Shown here: positions 27,701 to 36,816 of the stretch, in pieces
Layout of the letters: every line of letters begins with the position of its first letter
Position numbering within the stretch: position 1 is the first letter of the stretch
From: Nectonema munidae
Lineage: Eukaryota > Nematomorpha > Nectonematoida > Nectonematidae
NCBI GenBank assembly: GCA_030549495.1
Contig: JAUIRK010000106.1
Span: 577,001-641,000 of the forward strand
Direction of reading: 5' to 3'
DNA length: 64,000 nt
Notes under the pieces: generated by a model
What the model was told of the DNA's origin: nothing
Seen by the model: the letters and a program-made list of their open reading frames with translations, nothing else
Databases searched by the model: none
Made by a program: the position numbers and the translations under genes

Positions 27701-30700
27701 CTAGTGAAGATATAAATAGCTCAATTTTTGCTTGAAAGCCCATTATGATTGTTCGAGCCTGAATGATAGTAACATTTTTCCCTTGCAGACGTTTTTGAAC
27801 TTCGTTAAATTTTGAATAAAGATCTGCTAAATAAAACAGATGGTTCTTGCACTGCTTCAACTCCTCACATAATGATGGATCTATATTTCTTAAAAATTCT
27901 TCTGTTGAATCATACAATTCAACAAGCCTCTGCAAACTATCACCTCTTGATAACCACCTTACTTCAGTGTGCAAAAGTAATTGGTTGAAAATCTCATCAT
28001 TTTCCTCACATAGCTTTTCAAACAGTCGGGAATTAAGAGGGTGAGCTTTCATTTTATTGATTGATCTTATGCACACTTTCAAAGCTTCATGCAGTTCACC
28101 ACTCAGTTTTTTTGCTACAAGATGCTGTCTGTGTAAAACACAGTGAACAGCATATACAGTAGAAACCTTTTCCTTTAAAAAGACAGAAAAACCTCTGTAA
28201 CGACCTACCATAGCTGGTGCACCGTCGGTAGAAACTGCAATAATATTTCCGAGCGGAATGTTGTGGTTGTTTAAATATTCTTCTAAGCATAAAAAATAGT
28301 TTTACCTTTTGAATCAGTTTCAAGATAATTAGCGAACAGAAACTCATCAACAGTATCATTAAGAGTTGGGCTATGAAACCTCACATAAGCCATTAGGATA
28401 TTTGAATTTCCAAAAGTTGATTCATCAAGTTGAATAGCAAACTTGCAATGCTGAAGCTCAGAGGTCACCATTTTTTCCACATCAAAGGCCATTTCTTCAA
28501 TGCGCCGTTGCACAGATCTTGCACTCAAAGGTATAGATTTTAAAACTAGTGTGGAGTCTTTCTTTAGAACATATTCAATTGCATCTTTTATAGCAGGTAA
28601 TATAATTTCTTCGCCAATAGTGTACGGTTTGCCCTTCTTTGCTATATTAAGAGAGATATTGTATGATGCTTTTAGTCCTCCTTCACTATCACTGCTAGCA
28701 GATGATTTTAAAAAAGCATTCAAGCTTGGCCTAGCTCTCAATTTTCCTTTCAGCATTTTAAAATAATCAAGATCTTTATTTTTTTTTATCAGAATGAATC
28801 CTTTCTAAATGATCTTTCATTTTAGCTGGCTTCATGGCATCATTACTGAAAGTTTTTTCACATAACAAGCACATGGGTATAGTTTCATTGACAAACGATG
28901 GTACAAAACCAAATTTCAAATACTCCTGAGAATATTGCCTACATTTTTTCTTAGAATTGGTACTGGACATTATGGGTATTGAAAATGAGAATTTATGTAC
29001 AAGCAGAACGAGTTTCAACACAATAACACAAAAGCAGCAAAAGACGAGCACAAATATAAATGAAAGATGTCGGACAACTAAGAGCAAAAAGCAGTATGTA
29101 TCGGCAAGCAAGACTGAACCTAAAAAAATTAATAAAATTTTAAAAAATTAATAAAATTTATCAACATAAAAAACAGACATTTTAGATCAGACAAGAGCTG
29201 GAGAGCTGATATTTTTTTTGAATACTGATGAAAGCACTGTGCTGTGTACGTCTTGTATGTGCGTCGTGTGCATCATTAATTGACCCCCTATCGACCCCTA
29301 GGGGTCGATATCGACCACTTTGCCGACCCCTGGTTTAGAGCATTGAATTGCTCAAAATAATTTCTTCACTTCATTTGGTTCACTTGTATTTGTTATAGAG
29401 TAATTTAATTGCTTTAAACATGGTATTTTTTTTAGAATACTCACCGTCACACTGCTGTTAAGTTGAGTGTTGTAAGTTGTTCTCCTGTTGTTGATGTTGT
29501 AATTCAGAGGCCTTCTCTAAAATACCAACTGGGATTCAGTGTTCAAAATGGAACGGTATTAAATTTTCATATGTTGTATTTATCAATTTGTTAAAATATG
29601 TAAATTGCAATTCTCCAGAATCTTTCAAAAATATCAACTCTTTATAAGGTAATAGAATAAATGATTTATCAAGAATTGGGCCCTCATGTCTGAATCTGAA
29701 CACTAGAAAGGCCAGTTTTTATAATTCACGCATTTTGAACTTTTGTAAGATTGATTATATTATTCGAGTTTTCAGAGTTGCAATAATTGTATACAACACT
29801 TGCATTTCTAATTTACTTTAAAAAAAATTATTTTATTTTTTTTTATCAAAATTTGTTATATTTATATTTTTAAAAAATGTTCCTTTGTCTTTTTAATTTT
29901 TTTTCTATTTAAAAAATGGTAAATGCTCACATTCTTCTTATACCTAGATTTGCTCACTTTTACGTGGTGGAATTGCGGAAAGAGGAGGAATCCGTGTTGG
30001 CCATTGCATCATCGAGATCAATGGAGACAGCATGGTCAGTGTGAAACACGAGAAAATTGTCAAAATTCTATCCCAGTCTATTGGAGAAGTGATTTCTTTT
30101 CTTCTTCAAGCATACACAAAGTTATCATCAGTTATAAGTTGAAAAGGAAGGACTGTATCTAACTTATTATGAGTACCCACGGACAGGTCTCTTATCAATT
30201 GTGATGTCCGGTTGAAAAAAGTGTAGTTTTATAAATATATTTTGGTCAAAATCAATTTATAGCGGGAAATAAGAAATGGGTTCAAATATTTTAAATTTTT
30301 AAGTATTTAGAGTTGGATTTGAACTCTGCTACCGCGCTTCAACGAATATAGTCATGTTAATGATGTATTCAAAAAAATATAGATTTTGCCTTCCTTTACT
30401 TTGGGTTTTAAATTTTGTTCGAAAAGAGGAATAAAATACATCTAAGCTGACTCAAACAGACCAAAATAGAGATTGATCTGAAAATGAAGTTAAAAAAATT
30501 TCGAGTAAATAAAATTAAAAATATTTACTGCAAAATCGTAGAATTTCATAAGTCGAATGCAGTGGAATCGGCCTATACCTCGCTCACACTATCATTTCAT
30601 CAACACTCACCCTTTTCTAAAGGGCATCCTAAAACATTCCACTTTGAAATTGAAATCATTATAAATTCATTGGCTGATTCTTGATCAATATTTGATAGAA

Positions 30701-32005
30701 CACTAAGATATCTATCTCGTATGATGTATCTTTAAAATTCAGAATATATTTAGAGGCCAAATTGTCAAAAGTCCGAATTTACTTGCTTCCTGTAAAATTC
30801 TTTTCTTTTTTTAACTAAATTATGTAGAATTATTAATTCCTTTGATCCGAAAAAGAGCATACGGCATATAATAAACCACTTAGACCAGGGGGCGGGAACC
30901 TTTTTGGCTAAAATAGCCCAAAAAACACATATTTTAAAATCTAATCCTCTGAGAGCCATATGTATTTTTAAATACTGATTACAAATAAATGGAAAAAGAA
31001 GACCAACAATTTTAGTGTAAAATAACACTCTGAATTTATTTTAAACAAGATTGTTTTATCGAAGTTATTTAAATAAGCAAAGTCTGCATCATCATCAGCT
31101 TTATCTGTGTCGTTGTGATTCGTAATGATGAAGAAATTAAGAGAGTGTAGAATTGGCAAGAAGGATATGCATTATCGCAATACCTCCCTTTATCCTGAAG
31201 GCCACCTAATTTATCTGAGAGCCAGATGCAGTCATCAAAAGAGCCATGTCTGGCTCGCGAGCCATAGGTTCCCGACCCCTGACTTAGACGATTTCTTCTC
31301 ATTGCGATACTACTTCTTTTACGGTGTGTCTTTTTACCCAAATAAACAGAAATCTTGTAAAAACTTTCTAAAATCTTAATTTTTTTGGAACAAACTAAAA
31401 ATAATGCGAGGTATTTTTATTTTTTTAATCAATTTTATATTTTAAATTCTAACTAGTGAAAAACATAAAAATATATCCCATTTCTTAATTTGCTCAAAAA
31501 ATTGATGTTTTCTAAAGTTTTGAGACGAATTTGGCTTATTTAGGTAATAAGTCTCACTCATTATTTTCCCTTTTCTTTTCCAGATCTAACTCTTTGATAA
31601 ATTGTGTGTGTCATTTAAAGACTTGTCATATGGATTAATGTACCACAAATAATAATATAATATTTCGTAGTCGAATAAAAGTGTACACATTTTCCCATAA
31701 AGTAAACTTTTTTGATTTATTTTACAGCTAAATAATTTGGTAGGTTATGAATGAGGTTTTTTCTTTCAGTCAAGTGTAGGAATAGTTTTCGTATGTATCT
31801 ATTGTTTTGTGTATTTATAGTTTTATCATAAAACTCGAATATCATTTTCCATTTTAATTACCCTAATTACAATCACAAATAATATAATCGAATACATATA
31901 CACATTTTACCCTTTAAACCGTTTTAAATTTAGATCACTATGAAGACAATGCCTTCCTCCATGTTCAGAATGATAACTGGCCAAGAAAGCCCTTCCTTCA
32001 TTTAA
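9658..32005 (+). CDS. Mint: X11/Mint (APBA) adaptor protein, spliced; PTB and two PDZ domains
   Basis: Eight exons (9,658-9,767; 10,846-10,935; 15,276-15,410; 15,640-15,831; 17,530-17,742; 29,436-29,555; 29,948-30,088; 31,934-32,005) join without a frame break into about 357 residues. Residues 1-130 form the PTB domain ([46 protein letters not shown]). PDZ1 ([16 protein letters not shown]) and PDZ2 ([29 protein letters not shown]) follow, then the family tail ([11 protein letters not shown] ... GQESPSFI). X11/Mint proteins are cytosolic adaptors. The PTB domain binds the NPxY-type tail of the amyloid precursor protein, and the PDZ pair acts in presynaptic and neuronal receptor trafficking. 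In the family the C-terminus folds back on PDZ1. The whole C-terminal half is present and intact. The N-terminal part is incomplete (see exons A-C). Confidence 0.97.
9768..10845. other. Intron, possible small hAT relic at 10,495-10,668
   Basis: Mostly AT-rich DNA. The stretch at 10,495-10,668 repeats phrases such as TTTATTGACTTTAAACTGCCCT that resemble the ends of the hAT element at 38,595-39,777, so it may be a short relic of that family. A (CAT)n run sits near 10,690. Confidence 0.3.
10846..10935 (+). CDS. Mint: Mint exon: PTB domain, second piece
   Basis: 90 bases, phase 0 on both sides. Acceptor GAATTTAG, donor GTAAGT. It reads [20 protein letters not shown], equivalent to the EVDLFIS strand of human APBA proteins, then [10 protein letters not shown]. 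Confidence 0.93.
10936..12433. other. Intron, nothing recognised
   Basis: AT-rich sequence with long T and A runs. No exon, transposon end or RNA gene was recognised. Confidence 0.4.
12434..13086. mobile_element. hAT-type MITE with GGCTCCG-rich ends
   Basis: The left end CAGGGTTTCTGAGCC and the right end (inverted) CAGGGCTTCGGAGCC are terminal inverted repeats, both followed by GGCTCCG-type motifs. The flanking 8-mers ATAGGATC and ATAAGTTC match at 6 of 8 positions, consistent with an eroded hAT duplication. No transposase frame inside. Confidence 0.75.
13216..13614 (+). mobile_element. 5'-truncated LINE 3' end with (ATT)n tail and 14-bp target duplication
   Basis: The sequence reads [17 protein letters not shown] near 13,325, the conserved C-terminal motif of many LINE polyproteins, and ends in an (ATT)n tail at 13,590-13,614. 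It is bracketed by perfect copies of TTCAACGCATGTGA at 13,202-13,215 and 13,615-13,628. This is a textbook LINE insertion, and it interrupts the Tc1-like relic next to it. Confidence 0.88.
13629..14417 (-). mobile_element. Tc1/mariner-like transposase relic
   Basis: On the minus strand, 14,076-14,417 encodes a basic N-terminal region with a helix-turn-helix-like part ([20 protein letters not shown]). The stretch 13,629-13,986 resembles the Tc1/IS630 catalytic core ([35 protein letters not shown]). In active relatives the first block reads FIDE; here the catalytic Asp is Val. There is a frame break between the halves, and the C-terminal side is cut by the LINE at 13,216-13,614. Confidence 0.75.
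14418..15275. other. Intron, nothing recognised
   Basis: AT-rich. A minus-strand open frame at 14,574-14,825 has no recognisable domain. Confidence 0.35.
15276..15410 (+). CDS. Mint: Mint exon: PTB domain, third piece
   Basis: 135 bases, phase 0 on both sides. Acceptor AAATTAG, donor GTATTT. It reads [20 protein letters not shown] and then [10 protein letters not shown], matching the family blocks MDHPLQTISYIADI and CHVFESED. Confidence 0.95.
15640..15831 (+). CDS. Mint: Mint exon: end of PTB domain and linker
   Basis: 192 bases, phase 0 on both sides. Acceptor TTTTTAAG, donor GTACTA. It reads [20 protein letters not shown], the C-terminal helix of the X11 PTB domain, then an acidic linker ending SNKDLQKE before PDZ1. 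Confidence 0.96.
15832..17529. other. Intron carrying a hAT relic
   Basis: Apart from the hAT fragment at 16,467-17,262, nothing was recognised. Imperfect TAAC repeats lie near 16,345-16,385. Confidence 0.5.
16467..17262 (-). mobile_element. GTF2IRD2-type hAT transposase fragment
   Basis: The minus-strand frame 16,836-17,018 encodes [29 protein letters not shown] and [12 protein letters not shown], the C-terminal dimerisation segment of the hAT group that includes GTF2IRD2. The outer ends (ATGGGCAACC; GCACTACTG) resemble worn hAT termini. No matching 8-bp duplication was seen, so the limits are approximate. Confidence 0.72.
17530..17742 (+). CDS. Mint: Mint exon: PDZ1
   Basis: 213 bases, phase 0 on both sides. 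Acceptor AATTGATAG, donor GTACTT. It reads [16 protein letters not shown], then [12 protein letters not shown] and [11 protein letters not shown], the complete front of X11 PDZ1. GC content is clearly higher than in the surrounding introns. Confidence 0.97.
17743..18924. other. Intron, nothing firm
   Basis: AT-rich DNA. G/C-richer pieces at about 18,470-18,500 and 18,700-18,760 may be transposon remnants, but no ends could be matched. Confidence 0.35.
18925..20481 (-). mobile_element. Degenerate piggyBac element with TTAA ends
   Basis: It is bounded by TTAA at 18,925-18,928 and 20,478-20,481, with inverted ends CCCATTAGTG and CCCATTAATT. On the minus strand near 20,050 is [13 protein letters not shown], the piggyBac block around the first catalytic Asp. 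It is followed by [20 protein letters not shown] and SAVYIDT, equivalent to the next blocks of the catalytic core. Many stops and frame breaks; no long reading frame survives. 1,557 bases including both TTAA sites. Confidence 0.85.
20482..21900. other. Intron, nothing firm
   Basis: AT-rich. CAGTGGTTTTTGACTGCGGTC at 21,262 resembles a hAT left end, but I found no partner. Confidence 0.35.
21900..23990 (+). mobile_element. Decayed multicopy element of unclear class (LDGPT / RDGFI family)
   Basis: Plus-strand segments in order: a leader (about 21,927-22,135), a Cys motif (CRCPIVLC, near 22,160), [16 protein letters not shown] (near 22,572), [16 protein letters not shown] (22,776), an IGSDTTK block (23,005), [12 protein letters not shown] with [14 protein letters not shown] (23,110), LAWKYLQAV and [10 protein letters not shown] (23,320-23,420) and CERAVK (23,845). 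I recognise the order from an uncharacterised multicopy protein found in several invertebrates. Recurrent Asp motifs could be an RNase H-like transposase core, which is inference. The copy is broken at several places and looks old. No terminal repeats were found. Confidence 0.6.
24431..24692. repeat. Head-to-head pair of TTAA MITEs
   Basis: Copy one (24,431-24,568) is bounded by TTAACCCATTAAG and CTTAATGGGTTAA. Directly abutting is a second copy in reverse orientation (24,565-24,692), ending in ATTGGCCGTAAATGCGTTAG. Both contain AAATCGTCTGCGTTTTTT-type and TTCATCTTCGTCT-type blocks, so the pair forms a long inverted repeat of about 130 bases per arm. Confidence 0.82.
25447..26113. mobile_element. 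pogo/Tigger-type MITE nested in a hAT gene
   Basis: Left end CAGTAGAACCTACTTTTTAC and right end (inverted) CACTAGAACCTACGTTTTAC, with TA on both outer sides (25,445-25,446 and 26,114-26,115). The CAGT.GAACC end and TA duplication are typical of pogo/Tigger elements. No transposase frame inside. It splits the hAT transposase at 24,366-26,672. Confidence 0.85.
26838..29332 (-). mobile_element. Nearly full-length hAT transposon (ZBED5/SCAND3-type) with perfect 8-bp duplication
   Basis: Terminal repeats CAGGGTTCGGCAAACT and, inverted, CAGGGGTCGGCAAAGT, flanked by GTTTAGAG at 26,830-26,837 and 29,333-29,340. The minus-strand gene starts at 28,970 with a BED zinc finger (CLLCEKTF ... HLERIH), continues with [32 protein letters not shown] and [12 protein letters not shown], then [13 protein letters not shown] and the dimerisation end ([20 protein letters not shown]), stopping near 27,176. 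Frame breaks occur near 28,776 (within an A run), 28,300 and 27,560, so this copy is inactive but fairly young. Confidence 0.95.
29436..29555 (+). CDS. Mint: Mint exon: PDZ1-PDZ2 junction
   Basis: 120 bases, phase 0 on both sides. Acceptor TTTTTTTTAG, donor GTATTA. It reads [20 protein letters not shown] and then [11 protein letters not shown]: the last strand of PDZ1 and the carboxylate-binding loop (LGFS) of PDZ2. Confidence 0.97.
29948..30088 (+). CDS. Mint: Mint exon: PDZ2 core
   Basis: 141 bases, phase 0 on both sides. Acceptor TTATACCTAG. It reads [14 protein letters not shown], then [10 protein letters not shown] and [14 protein letters not shown]. The donor GTGATT is weak. If it is skipped, the frame runs 17 more codons to a TGA at 30,140-30,142. 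The family exon boundary (between GE and the hydrophobic strand residue) supports splicing to 31,934. Confidence 0.95.
30886..31281. mobile_element. hAT MITE with perfect 8-bp duplication
   Basis: Left end CAGGGGGCGGGAACCTTTTT and right end (inverted) CAGGGGTCGGGAACCTATGG. The flanking copies of ACTTAGAC at 30,878-30,885 and 31,282-31,289 are identical. 396 bases, no transposase. Confidence 0.93.
31282..31601 (+). repeat. Duplicated host segment, copy 1
   Basis: Matches 33,184-33,449 through blocks such as GATTTCTTCTCATTGC, AACTAGTGAAAAACAT, TTTTGAGACGAATTTGG and CTTTGATAAAT with scattered differences. It lies in the last Mint intron, immediately right of the MITE at 30,886-31,281. Confidence 0.85.
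31934..32005 (+). CDS. Mint: Mint terminal coding exon
   Basis: Acceptor TTTTAAATTTAG, then [18 protein letters not shown] and SPSFI, stop TAA at 32,003-32,005. Human APBA1 ends with MKTMPAAMYRLLTAQEQPVYI-like sequence, so this is the canonical tail (Phe for Tyr near the end). A candidate polyadenylation signal AATAAA lies at 32,262-32,267. Confidence 0.96.
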   Translation: MTMKTMPSSMFRMITGQESPSFI

Positions 32006-32261
32006 ATGCTTTCATCGCGTTTTTTTCTCATCACTTTATGCGAAATCCTTTCATTTGGTTTATGAAAGTGCATTTTAATCTCCCTTTTATTTTCTTTCAC
32101 GATTCACTTTTTAGATGTTTTGTTTTTATTGGTTGTTTTAGTCTTTATTTTGTGTTTACTACTTAATGAAATGTCACTTTCATAAAAAAAATCCCATACA
32201 TTCTCTTGTTTATGAATCAGGACTACTCTATCTGCAATAATTTTTGGTGTTTTCCTTTTTT

Positions 32262-32267
32262 AATAAA
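32262..32267 (+). terminator. Candidate polyadenylation signal of the Mint gene
   Basis: AATAAA about 260 bases after the stop codon. The motif is common by chance in AT-rich DNA, so this is only a plausible 3' end. Confidence 0.4.
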
Positions 32268-32299
32268 ACTTTTATTTATCACTGAAAATAAAAGATTTC

Positions 32300-33183
32300 T
32301 TTACCCAAAGAGAATCCTGATCGGTGTTTCGTCTAAGACGCGTGGTTCTTCGCCTCACACTTCTTTATTTTAAGGGCTGCCAAGCTTCAGTTACGCCCAA
32401 GGCTAATATTGGTAGCATTTAAACTTCACGTTTTACTAAATACTCAATTCAATATAATTATATTCAATATAAAATATTACTTTAAATTATATTTAATAAT
32501 CTGTAATTTCTATCGAAAAACCTTTAAGAAAAGATCTTCCTTTTTTTATTAAATATAGTTATTTTTTATCAATATCTTTTTCAAGAAAGAAAAAGATATT
32601 TTATTAAAGAAAACAAGAATTATAGTAAAATTAAATTTTTTTTATTTATTTGCAAAAATATTTTTAATCCTCGAGGTTTAGAACAACTTTAACTTTTCAA
32701 GGATCAGGTTTAAAAAATGAAGAGTTTGTTTTCATTTTAAATAGGCCTTTTATTTTAGAGCAGAATATTTGATTTTTGGGATACTTGTTCCCCATTGAGC
32801 TTGAAAGAAACAAAAAAAGCACATAGTTGACAAGATGGAATTTCGAAAAAACATTTTCAACAAAAAAAAGTATGTTTTCTTTAACCAATCTCAGAAACGT
32901 TGATTAAAAAAACTGACTTTAACGGCCTTACTTATGATATTTTTCTGCTTCCCATTGTTTAACCTTTTTCAACATTCACGTTTTGTTTATATGAGTACAG
33001 TATAATAATCATACACAAATATTATTCATGTGTCAGATATTTTTAGGTCTCACTCTTTATTTATTTTAAGATTTGAACTTTATATACAATTTCTTTGATG
33101 TGCAAGTAATATTTTTGCATCTCTTTTCAATATCGCTATTTACTTCACCCACCAATCTACTTTTTCTTTCCACATGCGCAGGC
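32300..33183. other. Intergenic AT-rich DNA
   Basis: No gene or transposon recognised between the Mint 3' end and the second host-segment copy. Confidence 0.4.
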
Positions 33184-33449
33184 CACTTAGATGATTTCTT
33201 CTCATTGCAATAGTAATTGCTAACCGAAATCCTCTTGAAACTTTCTAAAATCTAAAAAATTTTTTGAAGGAACTAAAAAAAATGTGAGGTATTTTTATTA
33301 AAATTTTATATTTTAAATTCCAACTAGTGAAAAACATTATAAATTTGCTAAAAATGAAGTTTTCGAATGTTTTGAGACGAATTTGGTTTAGTTTATAAGT
33401 CTCAATCTTTATTTTCCCTTTTCGTTTCCAGATCTTACTCCTTGATAAA
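33184..33449 (+). repeat. Duplicated host segment, copy 2
   Basis: Diverged direct copy of 31,282-31,601. Its left edge reads CCACTTAGATGATTTC without any MITE. It ends, like copy 1, just after a splice-acceptor-like TTTCCAGATCT block. Confidence 0.85.
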
Positions 33450-33747
33450 TCCTTCTTGGGCTAACCAATCGCTTTTCATCGGATTTTCGTAGTTGTTATT
33501 TTTCAGGGCTAAATGTAAGTATATGGCGGATACATCGTTCATAAATTTTGCTTTTAAAATCCCTCTCATGTTTTTGAAATTGATATAAACTTGCTTTATC
33601 CGTTTACTTATCGTGATCTCACATGAATTTTCTAATTCAATGCTACCTTGAAGATAGGAAAAGTTCTTTGCCGTATTTCAAACTCATTTCTATCTACAAT
33701 AAGCTTAGCTCACTCCTGTTTACAACAAGACTTCAGTACTTCTTACA

Positions 33748-36508
33748 CAGCATTTCTCAACCGGGGACCCATCGCCCCCTATGTGGCCACGGTTCTTGTC
33801 CTGAGGGGGGGGGGGGGGGACGAGAGAACAGCAGAAATCTGTAATTGGCAAACATTTATTAAAATCATAAGAGTTCACTTATATTTTAGGAATTTTTCAA
33901 TTCATAGTAAAATATTTTTCTTTTTCTTCCAATTTTTAATTTGTTTTTTTATTTTTCGTTCTATTTTTTAATTTAATCACTGATTCAGAATAAGTATGGC
34001 TGCACTCTATATTGTTTAAGTTAGGGTGGGGAATCTGTGTTAGACTGTGAATCACGGCTTACATTTTTATTTCTTGAACACTTTACGCTTGTCATATTGA
34101 TATTTTTTATCCATTTTTTTCTGCTTTGATATCCTCAAACTTTTCATCTCTCGTTACTGTCTTTCAAAATCGCATATTAGTTGAACTTTTAGGTAAGTAT
34201 GTCATTTTTTCGAACGTGCATGTACGTTAAATTTTTTCTAAAACTTTCAGTAAATGGTTAAATATTTCACATAATAGAGTGAAGTATAATTAAAATTTTC
34301 CCAGTTCTTTTTCGTTTTTTTGTAAATTGAGTTACGTTTGTCCCACAACGGAACATATGGTACATTTTTAATTTTTATATTGTTAATCAAAATCACCCAA
34401 AAACCTAATAATAGGTTAATCAATAAAGTCTAAAAAAAACTGTTAATTAGCCAGCCTCATTTAAAAACGATAAATTATCAATTTTGTTTTTTATCAATGT
34501 GAAAGGCAAAAAACGACGCATGTATTTTTTATCAAATAGATTTTTCGTTTCAAACGTAATGATTTTTATATATTGCATTTCATATGAATTTTTATGTTTC
34601 AATTTAGATTTAATTTTTCTATTGCAAATGTCTAAAAATCGAAAATGAAATGACAGCTACGTGAAATTTGGATTGACAAAAGTCATTTGAGATAACGTGG
34701 AATGCGCGCAATGTCTGCATTGCTCAGGGGGGGAGGGGGAAGCCACCCCTCCTTCTAAACTTTCAAAACATGGAAAAAACCCCCCAAAAAAAAAAAGATA
34801 GTGTTTTGCTCTGTCTTCAAAAAGAGCACGATATGATTTTGAGGCGAAACTTTGCAAACTTGGATTCTGGCCTGAAGGAAAACCAGCTCGTCAATCAAGA
34901 TACGAGGTGGCATACCGAATCGCAAAATGCAAGAAACCACACACAATTGGTGAAGAACTTATCAAGCCTTGTACAGAGAAAGTGGTTGAACTGATGATTG
35001 GACCAGAAGCAAAAAAGAAAATTCAACAAGTTTTGCTCTCTAATGACACGATACGGAGGCGGATTGATGACATGGCTGCTGATGTGTGCTGCCAAGTTTG
35101 CTCTGAAATCAAGCGAAGCAGATTTTAGGCTAGGCTTCAGCTAGACGAGTCTACGGACGTTACTTTTGAGAGCCAGCTACAAAAGCCTTTGCCCGCTACG
35201 AGAAGAATGGAAAGATGAAGGAAGAGTTCTTGTTTTGCTATTCTTTTTCAACTACAGGGAGAGCGACTGATATCAAAGCAATAGCAGACTCTTTTTTTCA
35301 ATTAAATGGACTCGGCTGGCAAAATTTTGCACGGATGGTGCTCCTGCGATGATTGGTGTCAGAGGAAGATTTATTGCTCTTATTAAAAATGAATGGCCAC
35401 ATGTGACGTCTTCCCAGTGTTCACTACACCAATATGCTCTACCATCGTGTTTTTTGAAAGTCATGGATGTTGCGGTCAAAGTTGTCAATTTTATTCGGGC
35501 AAAGTCTAAAAATCATCGGCTTTTCCAACTTCTAGCCAACGAAATGTGAGCTCAACATATAACTCTTCTTTTTTACACTAAAGTTCGTTGGCTGTCGAGG
35601 GAAAAATGTCTTTCGAGACTTTATGAACTCCGGGCGGAGGCAAAAATTTTCTTTCGGGAGAATGAAAATAATCTTCATGCTCATTTTAACAATGAGGAGT
35701 TTGTCTTGACTCTAGCGTACCTGTCCGATATTTTTGGCAAATTAAATATAATGAATCAATCTTTACAAGGAAAAGTGAGTGACATTCAAGACAAGTTGGC
35801 TGGACTCTCTGCCCGAATGGGAATCTGGAAAGTACAAATCATTGTTGAATCCATAGCTTCATTTCCTCTTTTGGATGAGCAAGTTCAAACTCACAATATT
35901 GAGCTTCCGGTCAGTATTAAAGAGTGCATCACACAACATCTTGATATTTTATCAGCTGAATTTCAGTCTTATTTTTACGAAGAGAAATCTCATCTTTCAT
36001 GGCTCAGAGACCCATTCAATGCAAAAATTGAACCGACTGAAGATGTGGCAGAGGAACTGGCAGAGTTCAAGTTTTCAAAAGCAATGAAGGTGGCCTTTGG
36101 TAACAAAGAAGATCTCTCCAGCTTCTGGTTGTCTATTCAAGATGCATACACTCTACTCAGCAAGAAGGCATCTCTAATCCTCATTCAATTTGCCACAACA
36201 TACCTTTGCGAAGGGGGATTTTTTCACTTGGCTACTATTAAAACGAAATCTAGAAATCGCCTTAATGTTAGAAACGATATTCGCCTTGCTGAGTCTCAGG
36301 CGGAGCCTAACATAAAAGGGCTTGTTATACGAGCCCAACAGCAAACTTGTCATTGATTTTATTTTGAAATATTTTATTTTTGATTCTTAATTTAAATTTT
36401 TTTAATAAACATTATAAAAAAAATTGTTGTTTTTTTAAGGGCAAGGCCACGAGCTTCAATCTACCTAATTGGCGGGCCGTCATCGGCCATAAAAGTTGAG
36501 AAACGCTG
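33748..36508 (+). mobile_element. Full-length but decayed hAT transposon with perfect 8-bp duplication
   Basis: Ends CAGCATTTCTCAACC and, inverted, CAGCGTTTCTCAACT, flanked by TTCTTACA at 33,740-33,747 and 36,509-36,516. Plus-strand pieces belong to the ZBED/SCAND3-type hAT transposase: YRIAKCKKPHTIGEELIKP (34,910-34,970), LQLDESTDVTF (near 35,135), SQCSLHQYALPSC (35,412), KVRWLSREKC (35,581) and the end block (35,706-36,356, with LAYLSDIFGKLN and TTYLCEGGFFHLATIKTKSR). Frame breaks separate these pieces. G-runs at 33,787-33,799 and 34,728-34,738 are odd. Confidence 0.93.
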
Positions 36509-36679
36509 TTCTTACATATAAAATTTTAAGGCTTTACATTGATTACTGACTTCAAGCAGAGCACTTTTTGTGTACCCACTTGTCAAACTTGCTGCCAAAT
36601 TTGATTCATTATGTTTCTAAAAGGAAAAAATATTCAAACAACGGGATGTGCCCAATTGGCATTCCTTCACTTTGTTTTT

Positions 36680-36816
36680 TTAACCCTTTCGAGACCAGAA
36701 AAATCAGCCGATATTTATTAAAAAGCAGATTCATATACAAAACTATTTGAAAAAGCAGACGAAGGTAAAATTGTTTATGCATCATATATGATACACTGGT
36801 CACGAAAGGGATATAA
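36680..36816. mobile_element. TTAA MITE
   Basis: TTAACCCTTTCGAGACCAGAA at the left; the right end inverts to CCCTTTCGTGACCAG, with TTAA worn to ATAA. The interior contains AAAGCAGACGAAGG as in the other copies of the family. Confidence 0.7.

Larger units (their letters stand above)
30089..31933. other. Last Mint intron
   Basis: Holds a short repeat at about 30,290-30,330, a hAT MITE (30,886-31,281) and the first copy of a duplicated host segment (31,282-31,601). Confidence 0.7.

Noticed and set aside
30089-30142. Mint protein lacking the canonical C-terminal tail
   Set aside because: Reading straight on gives a short odd tail, but the exon at 31,934-32,005 supplies the family tail in the right phase. 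The read-through is kept only as a possible isoform.
33418-33450. Second Mint terminal exon after TTTCCAGATCT
   Set aside because: The acceptor-like site occurs in both duplicated segments, but the following codons do not encode the X11 tail.
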